A stretch of 64,000 nucleotides of DNA. Origin: Polymyxa betae. Its lineage: Eukaryota > Endomyxa > Phytomyxea > Plasmodiophorida > Plasmodiophoridae. The first letter of the stretch is position 1, and every line of letters starts with the position of its first letter. The notes beneath the pieces were generated by a model. It was not told the DNA's origin. It saw only the letters and a list, made by a program, of their open reading frames with translations, and searched no databases. The stretch covers positions 1 through 64,000 of the forward strand of contig RBZT01000672.1 in assembly GCA_003693705.1 (NCBI GenBank), in the 5' to 3' direction. A program made the translations under genes and the position numbers. This document shows positions 34,284-44,985 of this stretch, piece after piece.

Positions 34284-34934
34284 TTATTCACAGGAACTGT
34301 CGTCAGAATCCGAGTGAAGGAAGAAATCGTCGTGAGTGTCAACATCATGGTTTTCGTGATCAGAATCATACGGGACGTCTTCCTGATCATCTTTTTTCTT
34401 TTCAGCAAGTTTCTGTAAGATTCTCTCCCGAATGCGCTGGATTTTCTTATCAGCCTTCGGGTCTTGTTGATCAGATTTAACAAACAGCGAGATGTACTTC
34501 TTGTTAATTGGGAAATGTTTCACATAATATACATCATTTTGGGCTTGTTCAACTTTTTCCTCAAGGTGTTTCCTGGTATCATCATCAGCTGTTTCCGACA
34601 ACGTCGCCAGAGACTTCCTCGCTTTGTCCAATTTGCGTTCAGCTTTTCTTCTTTCAAAGAACCTAATTGCTGATGTTTTCTTATGCCTTTGGCGATATTT
34701 CTCCAATCGCTGTGCCCTTTGTATGCGGGCTTCAAGCTCAGCCATTTGCTGCTCTTTCGCTTTACGAACTTCCTCAGGCAGATCCTTTTTGTTCAACAAT
34801 CTTTTCAGGCTGCGAATCTGGTTTTTGAACGAAACGCGCTTGGGCGCTGTTTCGCCATTGGACTTATCAATCTGTTTTTTAGGCCTATGTTTATCTTTCG
34901 AGTGTCGGTTGTTGCTCTTGAATCCAGGCGCCAT
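34284..34934 (-). CDS. EFG1: rRNA-processing protein EFG1
   Basis: This nucleolar factor is needed for early 18S pre-rRNA processing. It is a single exon of 216 codons from the ATG at 34934. The conserved core is APKRVSFKNQIRSLKRLLNK, KTSAIRFFERRKAERKLDKA and a helix ending in YYVKHFPINKKYISLFV, which follow the family order (K-x-LK-x-x-IR-x-x-RLL-x-K...RFFERQKA). The N-terminus is Lys-rich, and the C-terminus is a run of Asp/Ser (HSDSDDSSCE), as in yeast and animal homologues. It is head to head, 94 bp apart, with another small-subunit assembly gene. Confidence 0.87.
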   Translation of the reverse strand: MAPGFKSNNRHSKDKHRPKKQIDKSNGETAPKRVSFKNQIRSLKRLLNKKDLPEEVRKAKEQQMAELEARIQRAQRLEKYRQRHKKTSAIRFFERRKAERKLDKARKSLATLSETADDDTRKHLEEKVEQAQNDVYYVKHFPINKKYISLFVKSDQQDPKADKKIQRIRERILQKLAEKKKDDQEDVPYDSDHENHDVDTHDDFFLHSDSDDSSCE

Positions 34935-35028
34935 GAATTTGAAAAAATTGATAGGAAAGCTCTAGCGATCAATCAAGGGCTAGTACCATGAATGTCCGCC
35001 ACGGCGTTTCCCGTATCAAAGTTTAGCA
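34935..35028. promoter_or_regulatory. Putative bidirectional promoter, EFG1 / ABT1
   Basis: Only 94 bp separate the two start codons, so both transcripts must begin within or immediately around this segment. Both products act in small-subunit ribosome assembly, which makes shared control likely. No TATA-like element is obvious. Confidence 0.5.
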
Positions 35029-35918
35029 ATGTCAGAATCTGACAATGATGCCAGCGTGCAGGAACACGCTGACCTCGTGCAGCAAGATGCAGAATGTGTG
35101 GCTAACTCGAATGAATCTGATCCAGATTACTGGAAAAAGTTCGAAGAGCGTGCTAAGAAGCGTGGAGTTGTGTATTTCAGTCGTATCCCGCCCTTTATGA
35201 CGCCGCACAAACTTCGAAGAATGTTCGAGCAATTTGGGGAAATCGGTCGCATATATTTAACACCAGAAGATGCCGCTGTGGCTCGCCGCCGAAAGAAATT
35301 TAAAAGTTTGGGGAACTTAATTTACGATTTTGATTGGTGCTAAAATCTGTCCCTTAGAAAATACCAGAAAGAATTATATTGACGGCTGGATGGAATTCTC
35401 CAAAAAGAGCGTCGCCAAGCGCGTGGCAGAATCATTGAATAATACCCCGATTGGAGGAAAAAAGAGGTCTAAATATGCTGAGGACATCTGGAATATTCGC
35501 TATTTGAAGGGTTTCAAATGGCATCACTTGACAGAAAAGCAAGGTAACTTTCAGATGCGGCTTGAAAAGATCAGCTTCGGTGTTTAAATGCTGTAATAGC
35601 GCTGGAGAATGCTGTGCGTTCTCAGAAGATCAGAAATGAGGTCGCCGCTGCCCGTAAGGAGCACGATTTCATTGCCGAAAAGATTCAGCAAGCGAAAGTC
35701 ATTGCTAATATCGAGAAGCGGAAGGCACAGGTATGGCACTGTTATAATCACTCAAAACTCTCAAACTGGTTTGTTTTCAGAAACGGCAGCGCGACGAGAC
35801 TGATGAGGTTGGAGCTCCTGCTGTGTTGCGAACGTTTAAACAGAGTACGTATATCGTATTGTTTGCTATCTTTACTGAAAATGTTGCAGAGAAGCCAGTT
35901 ATAACAAGTCAGATCTAG
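35029..35918 (+). CDS. ABT1: ABT1 / ESF2, small-subunit processome RNA-binding protein
   Basis: It binds pre-rRNA and is required for 18S maturation. The start is the ATG at 35029. After an acidic N-terminus, the RRM-like core reads GVVYFSRIPPFMTPHKLRRM, FEQFGEIGRIYLTPED and then RRRKKF. After a short intron it continues YIDGWMEFSKKSVAKRVAES, LNNTPIGGKKRSKYAED and IWNIRYLKGFKWHHLTEK. All of these are hallmark ABT1/ESF2 blocks. The C-terminal helix (NEVAAARKEHDFIAEKIQQA) is typical too. The last exon joins across an intron beginning GTACGTAT, ending at the TAG at 35916-35918. Four or more exons with short introns. Confidence 0.88.
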
Positions 35919-35963
35919 TTGTCTCTATATCAGAACCGAAGATCGTAATAATATATTTATTTT

Positions 35964-38900
35964 CTAGCCTAATTTGAAGTCGTCTTCATACTTTGAGGTA
36001 TTCAATGATGTCTGCCTCGAGATTGATATTGAAGCCTGCCTCGAGATCGATATTGAAGCCTGCCTCGAGATCGTTGGAGTCGCCCCTTGCCCTGCAGATT
36101 GTGACTTACGTTGACCTCCTTCGAATTCGAGCTGGGCCACTGGTGGAACAGTGGGCACCAAAGGCGTAACGAGATCTCCTCCTCTCAGTGATTCATTTCT
36201 CATTAGCTTGCCTCGTCTTAACATGTTGGCTTCGCTTGCCTGACGCACTGCTTGGGCTAGGAGACGGGCACGGCAGTCCTCCTCACCCATTCGGCTGCCT
36301 TCCATCATTCGAGTCATTTCATTCAGTTCACGAGCCATTAGCGTCGAACCCTGGCTCAAATCTTCGATAAAACGTGTTGTTCGTCGGGAAAGGTCTTCAG
36401 CAACGTTGCGAGATTTAGCCACTTCCTCTTGCAGCCGAATGGATAAAGTATCGACGGCATCATACAGCTGTTGTTTTTCGCTCGCTGACTCTGTCGCCAG
36501 ACGTCGCAACTCGTTCTGCGTTGTTCGAAGTTTAGAACGCAACTCGTCAACAACAGCATCTGATGCGCCTCGATGCTCTTCAAATTTCTCGAAACACAAT
36601 TGCAGTTTTGCGCGGTGCCGATCTTCCAAAGCATGTAGGCGTTCCTCTGCTTGATCACGTTCTTGTGTTAGTAGATCAGCGAGGCGTGTCTCATATTCAG
36701 TTCGTAGTTTCGAAGAAAGGCTATCGTATTTTTCCTGCATGCGCTCAAGTTTAGCCTTCCATGTGTTGGCCGTATCAATGACTTTCTCTCGCATTGCTGC
36801 CAGCCTTCGCTGCATCATCGCCAATTGCTCGTCTGACATATCCGGGCGCTGGTAGGTTCCAATTCCCATAGGGCGTTGTACATCAGCAGTGGGAATATTG
36901 TCCTCATTGCCTTCCGCTCTAATGCGATTGATGCGCGATGCGGTCAGGCGAGGGAATTCTTCGATGTTAACTGGAATTGGCAGTATTCCGGAATTACGAG
37001 ATGCTTTCACTAAATCATCAATCTCAATGCGTCTCCCGATAGCAAGCTTGCCAGCGTTCCTATAACCAGTTTAGCTATTGTCAAAACATCACTCTGATTC
37101 AATCTCCTACCTGTAAATTTGTAATAAACGGAGTTGTGAATCGGCAGCGCTTTGATCAACAGTTCGAAGCATTACTTCGAAGTCAGTTAGAGTTGGGGCG
37201 CCCTCTTCATCTTTGCCAAAGCTTGTTCTATATGAGTCTGACAGTGACGTTGTCAGACGTTGATCTTCATTCCGTAACAGATCCCAGATTGTCTCCAGAC
37301 AGTCATCAAGATCCATAAATCGTTCGATGCCTTTGTATGCGGCCCTTGATGCTCCTGTAAACTGCCTCGCTGTACTTAATGTCTTTGATCGTGCCTGGAT
37401 TTTCTGTAATGCGGAACTGAGCTCGGCTTCAGGCAGATCTCGGAAAAGCCGCTTTAAAACTTCAACAGCTCCCGGGACATCAATCCAACATATGCCTTCA
37501 CTGTTGTCTACAGCAGTCTCAAATGGACCGCATGCGTAAAACCGCAAGCCTTCATGGGCGATCAAAGCCGCTTCTGTCACCCGGGACATGTCATCACTGA
37601 GGTATCTCGAGAACAGACGCGCTCGAGCGCTGTCTGGGCGATACGAGACGAGATTGTGATACAGATCGAGCAGATCCAGTTCGACGCTGCAATTCATGAG
37701 AATTATCACATTAGTTGGAATTCAAGCCTAACCTTTCTCTTTGACAATGTTGTGATAGATAATAATCGTAGACCATTTCTGCAAATGATAGACGAGGTGT
37801 CGAAGTTTGAACTGAATACACATCGTAGTCGAATCTCGCCAAAGTAATGTTCCCGAGCCACCGATGGAATTTCTGTAATGAAATGTTCTGTTGAAAATAC
37901 GTTTGATAGGTCTGAACGAGAGGATTAGCCACCATGTAAGATAGCAGACATTACTGACCTCTGGAGGACATTGAAACAATCGCCGAAGTTCAATCGGCAA
38001 GGCAGCCAAGTTTTGGTTAGTTCGATCTGGAAGAGGTTTTTCGGCAGTGTTTTCAGAAGACTCCTTAGAGATTTCAGCGATTTCGGTGAGATTGTTGGCG
38101 ATATTTCCAAGATCTGATGTTTTACGACGCGATTGCCGACCTCGAATTAGACTTTGAATTCGAGTGGCAGCGCGCTGAACGACCTCGTTGCCTTTGATAG
38201 ATGCCTCTGGATCCGATTTTTGGGTTTCATTCTCATGTACGACCGAGTCCATTTCAGAGGATGATCCCAGAGTAGCTCCGTTCAGCTTAGTATGGGCAGG
38301 CAATTCGCCGCCGAAGCGTTCATTTGCAAAGCGCAGGTCCAGACGTAAATCGGCAATGGCAAGATTGGCGGCATTTAAAGACGCTTTCGCGGTGTTGAGC
38401 TGCTGCTGAGACTCGTTGAATCTAACAGAAAGATCATCTAGCGCACATTGCAATTGAAAAGTCGTCTGTTCTTGTCGATGAATGACGTCGTCTCTTTGCT
38501 TGACGTTCTCGTCCATTTGATGCTGCAGATCGGTCAGCATTTCATTGCGTTCTAAGACGTGTTTTCGAAGTTCTTCGCATTCATTCCAGATCTCAAGGCG
38601 TTCATCAGTATAACGCTGCAGTTCCGATCGCTGATTATCAACAAGCGCCATAATGCGTTCTCTGTACATGTTCTGAGCAGCGTAAACAGCCTGCTGCTCA
38701 TGACGATCAGCGATCGAGCAACGAAACCGTCTGTCGCGATCGATAAGGTCTGCCAACAGAATGCCTCTCTCGGCCATTTGTCGACCGACTTGACGGATCA
38801 GGTCGTCAATGGCGGTGGCGACCACTTGGACAACGTATTCGTCATCGGCCGCAGCTTCCAGTTTCTGCCTCAACCACGACGATAGAGATTCGACTTCGTC

Positions 38901-39503
38901 CCGGTAGGATGGGTCTGGAATTAGAGATCGGCGACGTCGCCTAATTGGCGGCGTTATTTGTTGGAAAAGCGATTGTGGATCTATTAGCGCCCTCATCTTC
39001 CGTATAAGCTGGGCAGAGTCCGATCGTGGCAGTTTCATTACGGGACGAGGCGATACGCCATCATTCGCGATCTTGCCTCGAGCTGTATCATTTGGCTGAC
39101 ACCCTGGCGCGATTCGCGCCCCGACGTTAGAAGCTCGGGGAGAATCGGAAACAGCGACGACATTTTTTGGAATGGAGGATGGGCGAGGAGTGGAGGTTGG
39201 AAACTGCAATCCCCATGTTAACGATGTTGTGTTCTTATGATGTAGCCGCTCTGTTGCAGGAGAAGGGGCACCTTCTGTCTGGACAGAAGATGGGGCCGCG
39301 CGAGCTGTGGTCGCTCCAGGCACATTTCGTGACTGTTGAAGAGATAGGCGAGGGATCGGAATAGGCCGATGTAATACAGTAGCAACAATCGCATTCTGTA
39401 CGCACGAGTCGTCAATGGATTCTGGAGGATCGGGATTTGGAGAATACGGTGGTGGTGGTGGACGACGAGCTGAAAGCCTTTCGACATGCAGCCCAAGATT
39501 CAT
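35964..39503 (-). CDS. AXDND1-like: Axonemal dynein light-chain-domain protein (AXDND1-like) with IQ motif
   Basis: A long ciliary-type coiled-coil protein begins at the ATG at 39503. Residues about 180-300 match the axonemal dynein light-chain domain of DNALI1/p28: ATAIDDLIRQVGRQMAERGI, then LLADLIDRDRRFRCSIADRH. A long heptad region follows, then an IQ motif (ATRIQSLIRGRQSRRK). Later exons hold a helical domain containing FAEMVYDYYLSQHC and YRPDSARARLFSRYLSD. The last large exon (35964-37010) is coiled coil (LAMMQRRLAAMREKVIDTAN) and ends in repeated SISRQA. At roughly 1,050-1,100 aa it is close to human AXDND1 (1,012 aa). It should act in motile cilia or flagella. Joins near 37720-37940 are inferred. 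Confidence 0.75.
36011..36082 (-). repeat. 24-bp coding repeat, three copies
   Basis: Three near-identical 24-bp units (36011-36034, 36035-36058, 36059-36082) encode ISRQASIS-type octapeptides at the C-terminus of the AXDND1-like protein. The RQxS pattern resembles basophilic kinase sites. Confidence 0.85.
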
Positions 39504-39613
39504 TCACGAATTTGTCATAAGCAATCTTTGTTGGTTGCAACACCAAGGAGCTCGGCTTAGCTGTACGCGAGAACGATCTTCGTATTAGATAGAAAACTCA
39601 CGCTAGATGTTTA

Positions 39614-41529
39614 TTATGATTGATCGGACGGCGCCGCTTCAGTGTTAGCAGGAGCAGCAGTATTGACAGGAAGCTCGACTTCCGACTCTGATTCTTTAAT
39701 ATACGGCAGTAAAAAGTCGTACAGCTCCTGTTCGTTCTGAGATGTTATCTGAAAATACCGAGGGGTCACTTGAAGTTACGCTGGAAACATTTCCTAACCT
39801 TAATAGAATTGATGGAGAACATTTGTTTGATCTCATTATAGGACTGTTCATCAGTGGAAGAGCAGATCAAATTAACAGCGATACCAGGACGACCGAATCT
39901 GCATACTTATTAATAAGCCTGGCAGTATTCACAAAACCAAAACAAACCTTCCGGCACGTCCCGTTCGATGATAGTAAGATTCGTGGAGGGAAACACCGCG
40001 AATGTTAGGAATATCGTAGTTGACAACGCATGCGACTTCAGGGACGTCGAATCCACGGTTTAGAAGATCGGTAGTCACTAAAACAGATGTCTCCAGTCTG
40101 CGGAACTTCTCTACAACTGCATCACTATGTGCAATTTAGCCGATGAAACACATAAAGCATAAAAATGATCGATACCGTTCTTCAACAGTGACTTCACCGT
40201 GAATCAATGACGCCTTGTAGCCTTTAGCCTCGAGTTGCATGGCCAAATCAGTTGCATTGCGTCGCGTGTTAACGAAGATAATGGATTGACCGATGTTCAT
40301 AATCTTAAATAGGGCACACATAATGCCGAATTTGAAGGCTGGCGTCGAGCATGGAATTTCAAAATGCTTAATGTGAGGCAGGGTAAGGTTTTTGACACTG
40401 ACAGTGATTTTGAAAGGGTTTGGAGAAGCAATCTGTGAAAGTTAAGCAGCAATGTTGTTAAATACGAATAAATCGGAACCTTCATGGCGTATTCCCGTAC
40501 ACTTGGAGGGAACGTAGCCGAGAACAACATGATATGACATCCTCGTAGATAAGAAACAATCTTGCTGGTGTCAACTCCTAAGCCGGATATTTGCCTAAAT
40601 CGCATATTGAATAATCCATTTCCTCTTCACGTTTTAAAATCGTACGATCCGGATTCGTTTAATTTGATCATTTCATCAGCTTCGTCGATGACACAAGTCT
40701 TAATATTGGACAGATTCAACACTTTAGAACGAATTAATTTCATCAACGATCCAGGTGGACCTAATTGAACATGAAAAACAGGCAACTCTAAGTGTTATAA
40801 AGGCTAAACCAATAATGACATGCTGATGTAATTCGGTGACATTGGAGACAGTGTCTGGAAGCGCCGTGAAGACCTGAACGCTTGTGAACTGAGCTAAGTG
40901 TTTAGTAACTTCAGCGTTCTGCTTTGATAGTTCACTGAAGGCAAATTAAGAAGGAAAGGCAGCTTCATGTAAGCATTCTTACCGAGTTGGACAAATAACA
41001 ATAGCTTGTGGAATGTTTCGGGATTGATCAACGCGGTTCAACACAGCCAAAACGAAGGCGGCTGTCTTGCCGGTTCCCGCTGGTGCCTGCGCGATCAAAT
41101 TCTGGGGACTACATAAAGGCTATTGGAATCGATGGCGTTTGATCAGAATAAAACCTCACTTATCAACGAGAAGATGGGGAAGAGCTTTTGATTGAATCGG
41201 AGAAGGAATGGTCCAGTTCATAGCATGTACACCTCGTAATAGTTCCTTTTTTCTGGTAAAATTTGAGCAGATATAATTGGCAAATACGGCTGTTTTACAA
41301 AGGAAGAGCTTCAAAAGTTTCAGATGGCTTGAAATCATGAGTGGCATCGGATAAACGAACTTGTTGACGTCGAATGTGCGATAACGATGAGTTCGAGTCT
41401 ATAAAATTGGGTTAGGTGAATGGATGACTACTACTCGGTTCGTTGGCGTCGGATACCATCGGCTCGGGCCGGGCCCTGATCGTTTGACGGCGGCAGCGCG
41501 CCATTGACGGGTTCTACAGTAGCAGCCAT
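39614..41529 (-). CDS. DDX19: DEAD-box mRNA-export helicase DBP5 / DDX19
   Basis: It remodels mRNPs at the nuclear pore. From the ATG at 41529, an intron of about 58 nt follows the first 24 codons. Q-motif region MNWTIPSPIQSKALPHLLVD, Walker A APAGTGKTAAFVLAVLNRV, then the DEAD box CVIDEADEMIK near 40690 and SAT in IMLFSATFPPSVREYAMKVP. The second RecA domain has GQSIIFVNTRRNATDLAMQL, LIHGEVTVEERY and VLVTTDLLNRGFDVPEVACV. The HRTGRAGRFG motif is encoded near 39990-39940. The Asp-Glu-rich C-tail ends at the TAA at 39614. Domain order and the DBP5-specific IAQ-x-x-GTGKT are kept. At least ten short introns. Confidence 0.85.
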
Positions 41530-42100
41530 GACGGAGGAAGGACCGGTCGTCGAACGGAGCTGATGGCAATTCAACTGACTGAATAGATAAAACGACGACT
41601 AAGGAATGTCAGCGAGAACTTTCAACTAAAGCACGGACTGCGTCCTGTTACAAATGATCCTGTTAGAAATGACCCCATTGGCACATTGATCCCACACTGA
41701 CAACAGAAAGCATCATTGTTCAGTCGCTGGCTCGCAGTCAAACAGCCGCCTCTTCTATGCATATCAGTTTTGTATTATACAAATTGTTATGAACATGGCA
41801 ACCCTGGCCATCTACGAGCTTGCAAACAAATTTGAAAGTACAAAACCATAAATTTGTCCAAAAAAAACCACCTTTGTTTTGTGACAGCTAATCCAGGCCA
41901 TGCAAACGGGTTTTTCGCAGATGCTATGCTAGGCAATTATTGATGCTGAATCCATCAGAAGGTTCAATGAAGTTTGATAATGTAGCTCCAGAGAGCATTA
42001 GCGAAGTGGGCTTTTAGAGTATCCGATCAAGAGACTTTCTACGATACCAAAAGCGAGACATTGTTACAAGAAATGAAAGGTGTATTGATCAAAAAAAAGC
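41530..42100. other. Spacer between DBP5 start and eIF5 end
   Basis: This region of 571 bp lies between two minus-strand genes. No ORF over 40 codons with gene-like composition, RNA gene or repeat was recognised. It presumably holds the DBP5 promoter and the eIF5 3' UTR. Confidence 0.3.
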
Positions 42101-43368
42101 TTACTCATCATCTTCGTCATCCTCATCACTTTCTGCAGCTTTAAGCCAATCGACAAAGACTTTGCCACGCTGACGCATCTCGTCACGATCAAAATCATTG
42201 ATACCAGACGAAGTATTAACAGAAGAATCGTGCCAATCGATAAGAACGTCCTCACTAATGACATCGTTTTCATACAAGGATTGAAGAACGAGTGCAGTTC
42301 GTGGAATCAAATTCGAAGGATCCGAGCATATCATCTGTTCGAAACCGGAAAACAGACTCTGTTCTTCAGCACGGTTCTTGGCGTAATGACGCAGCAACGG
42401 CGCATGCTTCTTGATTTGTGCAGGCAACGAACGAGGATCCGATGTGTCAAGAAGGGCAAATAGCAAGATACCCATCTTCTGGACGGTAGTTAAGCCTCGA
42501 GAAAGCTCCAATCGACGTAACTCGGAGACGATTTCTTGATCAGTTCGCTCTCCATTGTTGACGAACGCGCGGAGGATTTCTTCAGCAGAAGCATTGGCAG
42601 CGACGTTCTGATTGAGCTGGACGGATTCGATTAGCTTCTCAATATCGGCAGCTTTATCGCCGTTGATGGCGCGATCTTCTTGCATACGAGCTTCACAAGC
42701 TGCTGCTGACGTATCGGTGTACCAAACTTCAGTCTGGGCGTCTTGAGCTGGAGGACTGACGGCATCCTCAGCTTTAACACCATCGCGTTCTTCGTCCTTA
42801 GATTTCTTGCTACGTTTCTCCTTCTTTTTATCCTTATCCTTGTCGCTCTTATCGTTGGAAGACTTCTTCGATTTGCTCGGAGGATTCTTGATGATATAAA
42901 CTGAAAGTTTGTGAGTGTCACCAACACTTGCTTGATGGCCGCAGGCAGCACAATCTGCACGAATCTGTCCTTTTTTGACTTTCAGTCGAATCTCTGGCAG
43001 CCGGCAAGATACACTCGGGCACAAAACATAAGTCTCAATGAACTTCTCCAATACCCCCTCGATAACGGAAGTATCATGGGATCCATTAACGACTAAAACA
43101 TGCTTAGCATTTGCGTGAGAAAATGGAGAAATATGAGCTTACTGGCAACTTGCCGAGCCTCGTCGTATTTGGACTGTGCCCCAAGTTCAATTCCGAAGAA
43201 CTTCGTGGGATACGAAGGAGTCATTTTTAAAGCGTTAGCGACATCGAGCATATTGGGAATGACGGTCTTGATACCATTACCACGCCCTTCGATCTTCGTC
43301 GTGCATCGTGGACGCTTGTATCGATACGAGCGATCGTTGGGATCTCCACCGATGTTGATCTCGGCCAT
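42101..43368 (-). CDS. EIF5: Translation initiation factor eIF5
   Basis: This is the GTPase-activating protein for eIF2 in the 43S/48S complex. From the ATG at 43368: MAEINIGGDPNDRSYRYKRP, where the arginine that aligns with eIF5 Arg-15 is part of DRSYRYKRP. GNGIKTVIPNMLDVANALKM and PTKFFGIELGAQSKYD follow. An intron of about 50 nt precedes VNGSHDTSVIEGVLEKFIET. The zinc-binding part shows CPSVSCRLPEIRLKVKKGQI and CAACGHQ. A Lys/Asp/Ser-rich linker leads to the C-terminal W2/MIF4G-type HEAT domain, ending in an acidic AESDEDDEDDE with aromatic anchors before it. Length (about 410 aa) matches human eIF5 (431 aa). Confidence 0.93.
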
Positions 43369-43967
43369 GATGAACACGAATCAGTGATAATAGAATTAGG
43401 TAAGAAACTGGCTTTGATCGAAGAGGCAAGACTAATTAACGTGACAGACTTTCGAAGCTTGTGTCTATCAATATAACTTTCATCAAGTGACGAGTCGAAC
43501 ATGCACGTGTGAATGCTGTTCAGAGCTGGATTAGAGGACAGCAGAAGGAGCAGGGAGCGAGAGTGGACACGACAACACAGGATCCGATCAGGGTCCAGAC
43601 GAAAGCGCGACTATTGGACGAGGCCTGGAGTGGTGAGGATTAGAAGCACAAGTCCGGAGGCGGACTTGGAGCGCAGTAAAAGAGAATAGATAGGGAACGC
43701 AACCCACTGGTACCGTCAGCAATATTGGGAAACCGCACAATTTTCTCAGTAAATCTTTGGAAGCACGCGCAGCCCTCCATTGTTTCACTGTCGCGCAGAA
43801 AACGATTGTTTGACTGTAGGTGGGAACTGGTGCTGCCGTGCGGGGTTCCGGATCCATTGCTTGTCGTCTTGATACTTTACGTTCATCAACAGCGATGCCG
43901 ACTCCAGCATCGTAGCCGCATTTTTTTTGACAGCAAAGGTACGCTCGATTCCGGACTCTTTCTCATT
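43369..43967. other. Region upstream of eIF5, no supported gene
   Basis: This stretch of 599 bp holds two opposed ORFs of 83-89 codons around 43588-43976 that overlap each other. Neither shows a recognisable domain or a splice context. The eIF5 promoter must lie at its left end. Confidence 0.3.
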
Positions 43968-44300
43968 TCAAGCTAAAAATGGTGAGAACTCCGAACGCTT
44001 TTTGTTCACCATTTGCTGTTTATTGTTTATATAAAATTGTATTCCATGACCCACTCGCTTTAACCAGTAGTGAACGGAGCGTTGAGAACGAATAATTGGG
44101 AGGCTCTTCCATCTCCTTATGTGACGTTTGAAGCGATGATCGAAGCTATATATGAATAATTTCACCCGTGCCAGGGACTTCAAGGTATTCCGGAGGACTT
44201 TTTCGATGGGCGAATCAAGAGCCCTGGAATGCTTCTCACTGCGTGGATGGTTTTACAGCTCCACGGGAAAGGGATCGTACCTGAAATGTTCAGGGTCCAT
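43968..44300 (-). CDS. Small unrecognised protein
   Basis: From the ATG at 44300: MDPEHFRYDPFPVEL, then an intron of about 34 nt (GTAAAACCAT...CATTCCAG), then ALDSPIEKVLRNTLKSLAR. After that the frame stays open to 43968, giving a basic, Arg/His/Trp-rich tail. Alternatively, a further very short intron (GTGAAATT...TATATAG) gives a different C-terminus that ends near 44020. I recognise no family. The N-terminal exon pair looks coding. Confidence 0.35.
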
Positions 44301-44502
44301 ATCACGTATAATTTCCTACAATAAGCTCTCCTATGTTGCATGCAATCGATTGTAGGCTACGGACGATTATGAGGAACAAACGTATACCATACGGGATATT
44401 GCGAGCTCAAAAAACTTCTTCTGTGTTGTCCTTCTCGATAAGTAGGCGATGCAGTTGTTGTCAACTGAATTCTGTATTAGATAGATCAGCTAAAGTCGGA
44501 GG

Positions 44503-44697
44503 TTAGCTCGGACGCCGGAGGGTTTCCAGTTCATCGGACAAGATTAACAGTCGGTTCATCATTATACTGCGTAAAGAACACAGTTTCTCCACCACAAACT
44601 GAGCTACCCTTAGTTCGATGCACAGGCTGACAGCAGTAGGAAACCGCAATGCATGCAGGCACTGCGCTGCTGAGCTGCTGTCTGGGGCTGCGCTCAT
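44503..44697 (-). CDS. Small helical ORF, doubtful gene
   Basis: A 64-codon ORF from the ATG at 44697 predicts two amphipathic helices with two Cys in the first (CIELRVAQFVVEKLCSLRSI). The size would suit a small coiled-coil adaptor such as a BLOC/BORC subunit, but nothing is specific. The frame is open further upstream to 44745. Confidence 0.25.
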   Translation of the reverse strand: MSAAPDSSSAAQCLHALRFPTAVSLCIELRVAQFVVEKLCSLRSIMMNRLLILSDELETLRRPS

Positions 44698-44985
44698 GAC
44701 ACCGAAGGTTAAACAGCAAAGGGAACTGTCAAGATCCGAGAACACAGTAGTGATCGGTTTGCACTCTTATGTGGCTCTAAAGCCTCTATCTCCCAGGCAA
44801 AGCCAGAAATCAACTTTCAACTGTCGTGATTATCATTTTTTGGAGAAATTGACGGAAATCATTCCAAAAAATTGCGTCGATATCAGTTTTATTGTTCATG
44901 CAGGAATCGTTTGAAACAACTGGACTAGAATATCGTAATGGCATATCCAAATGTTGAAATGCCATCAATTGCTGGATTAGCGGTT

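Noticed and set aside
43588-43976. Pair of opposed ORFs upstream of eIF5
   Set aside because: Both lack domains, and their overlap is what random open frames give at this length.
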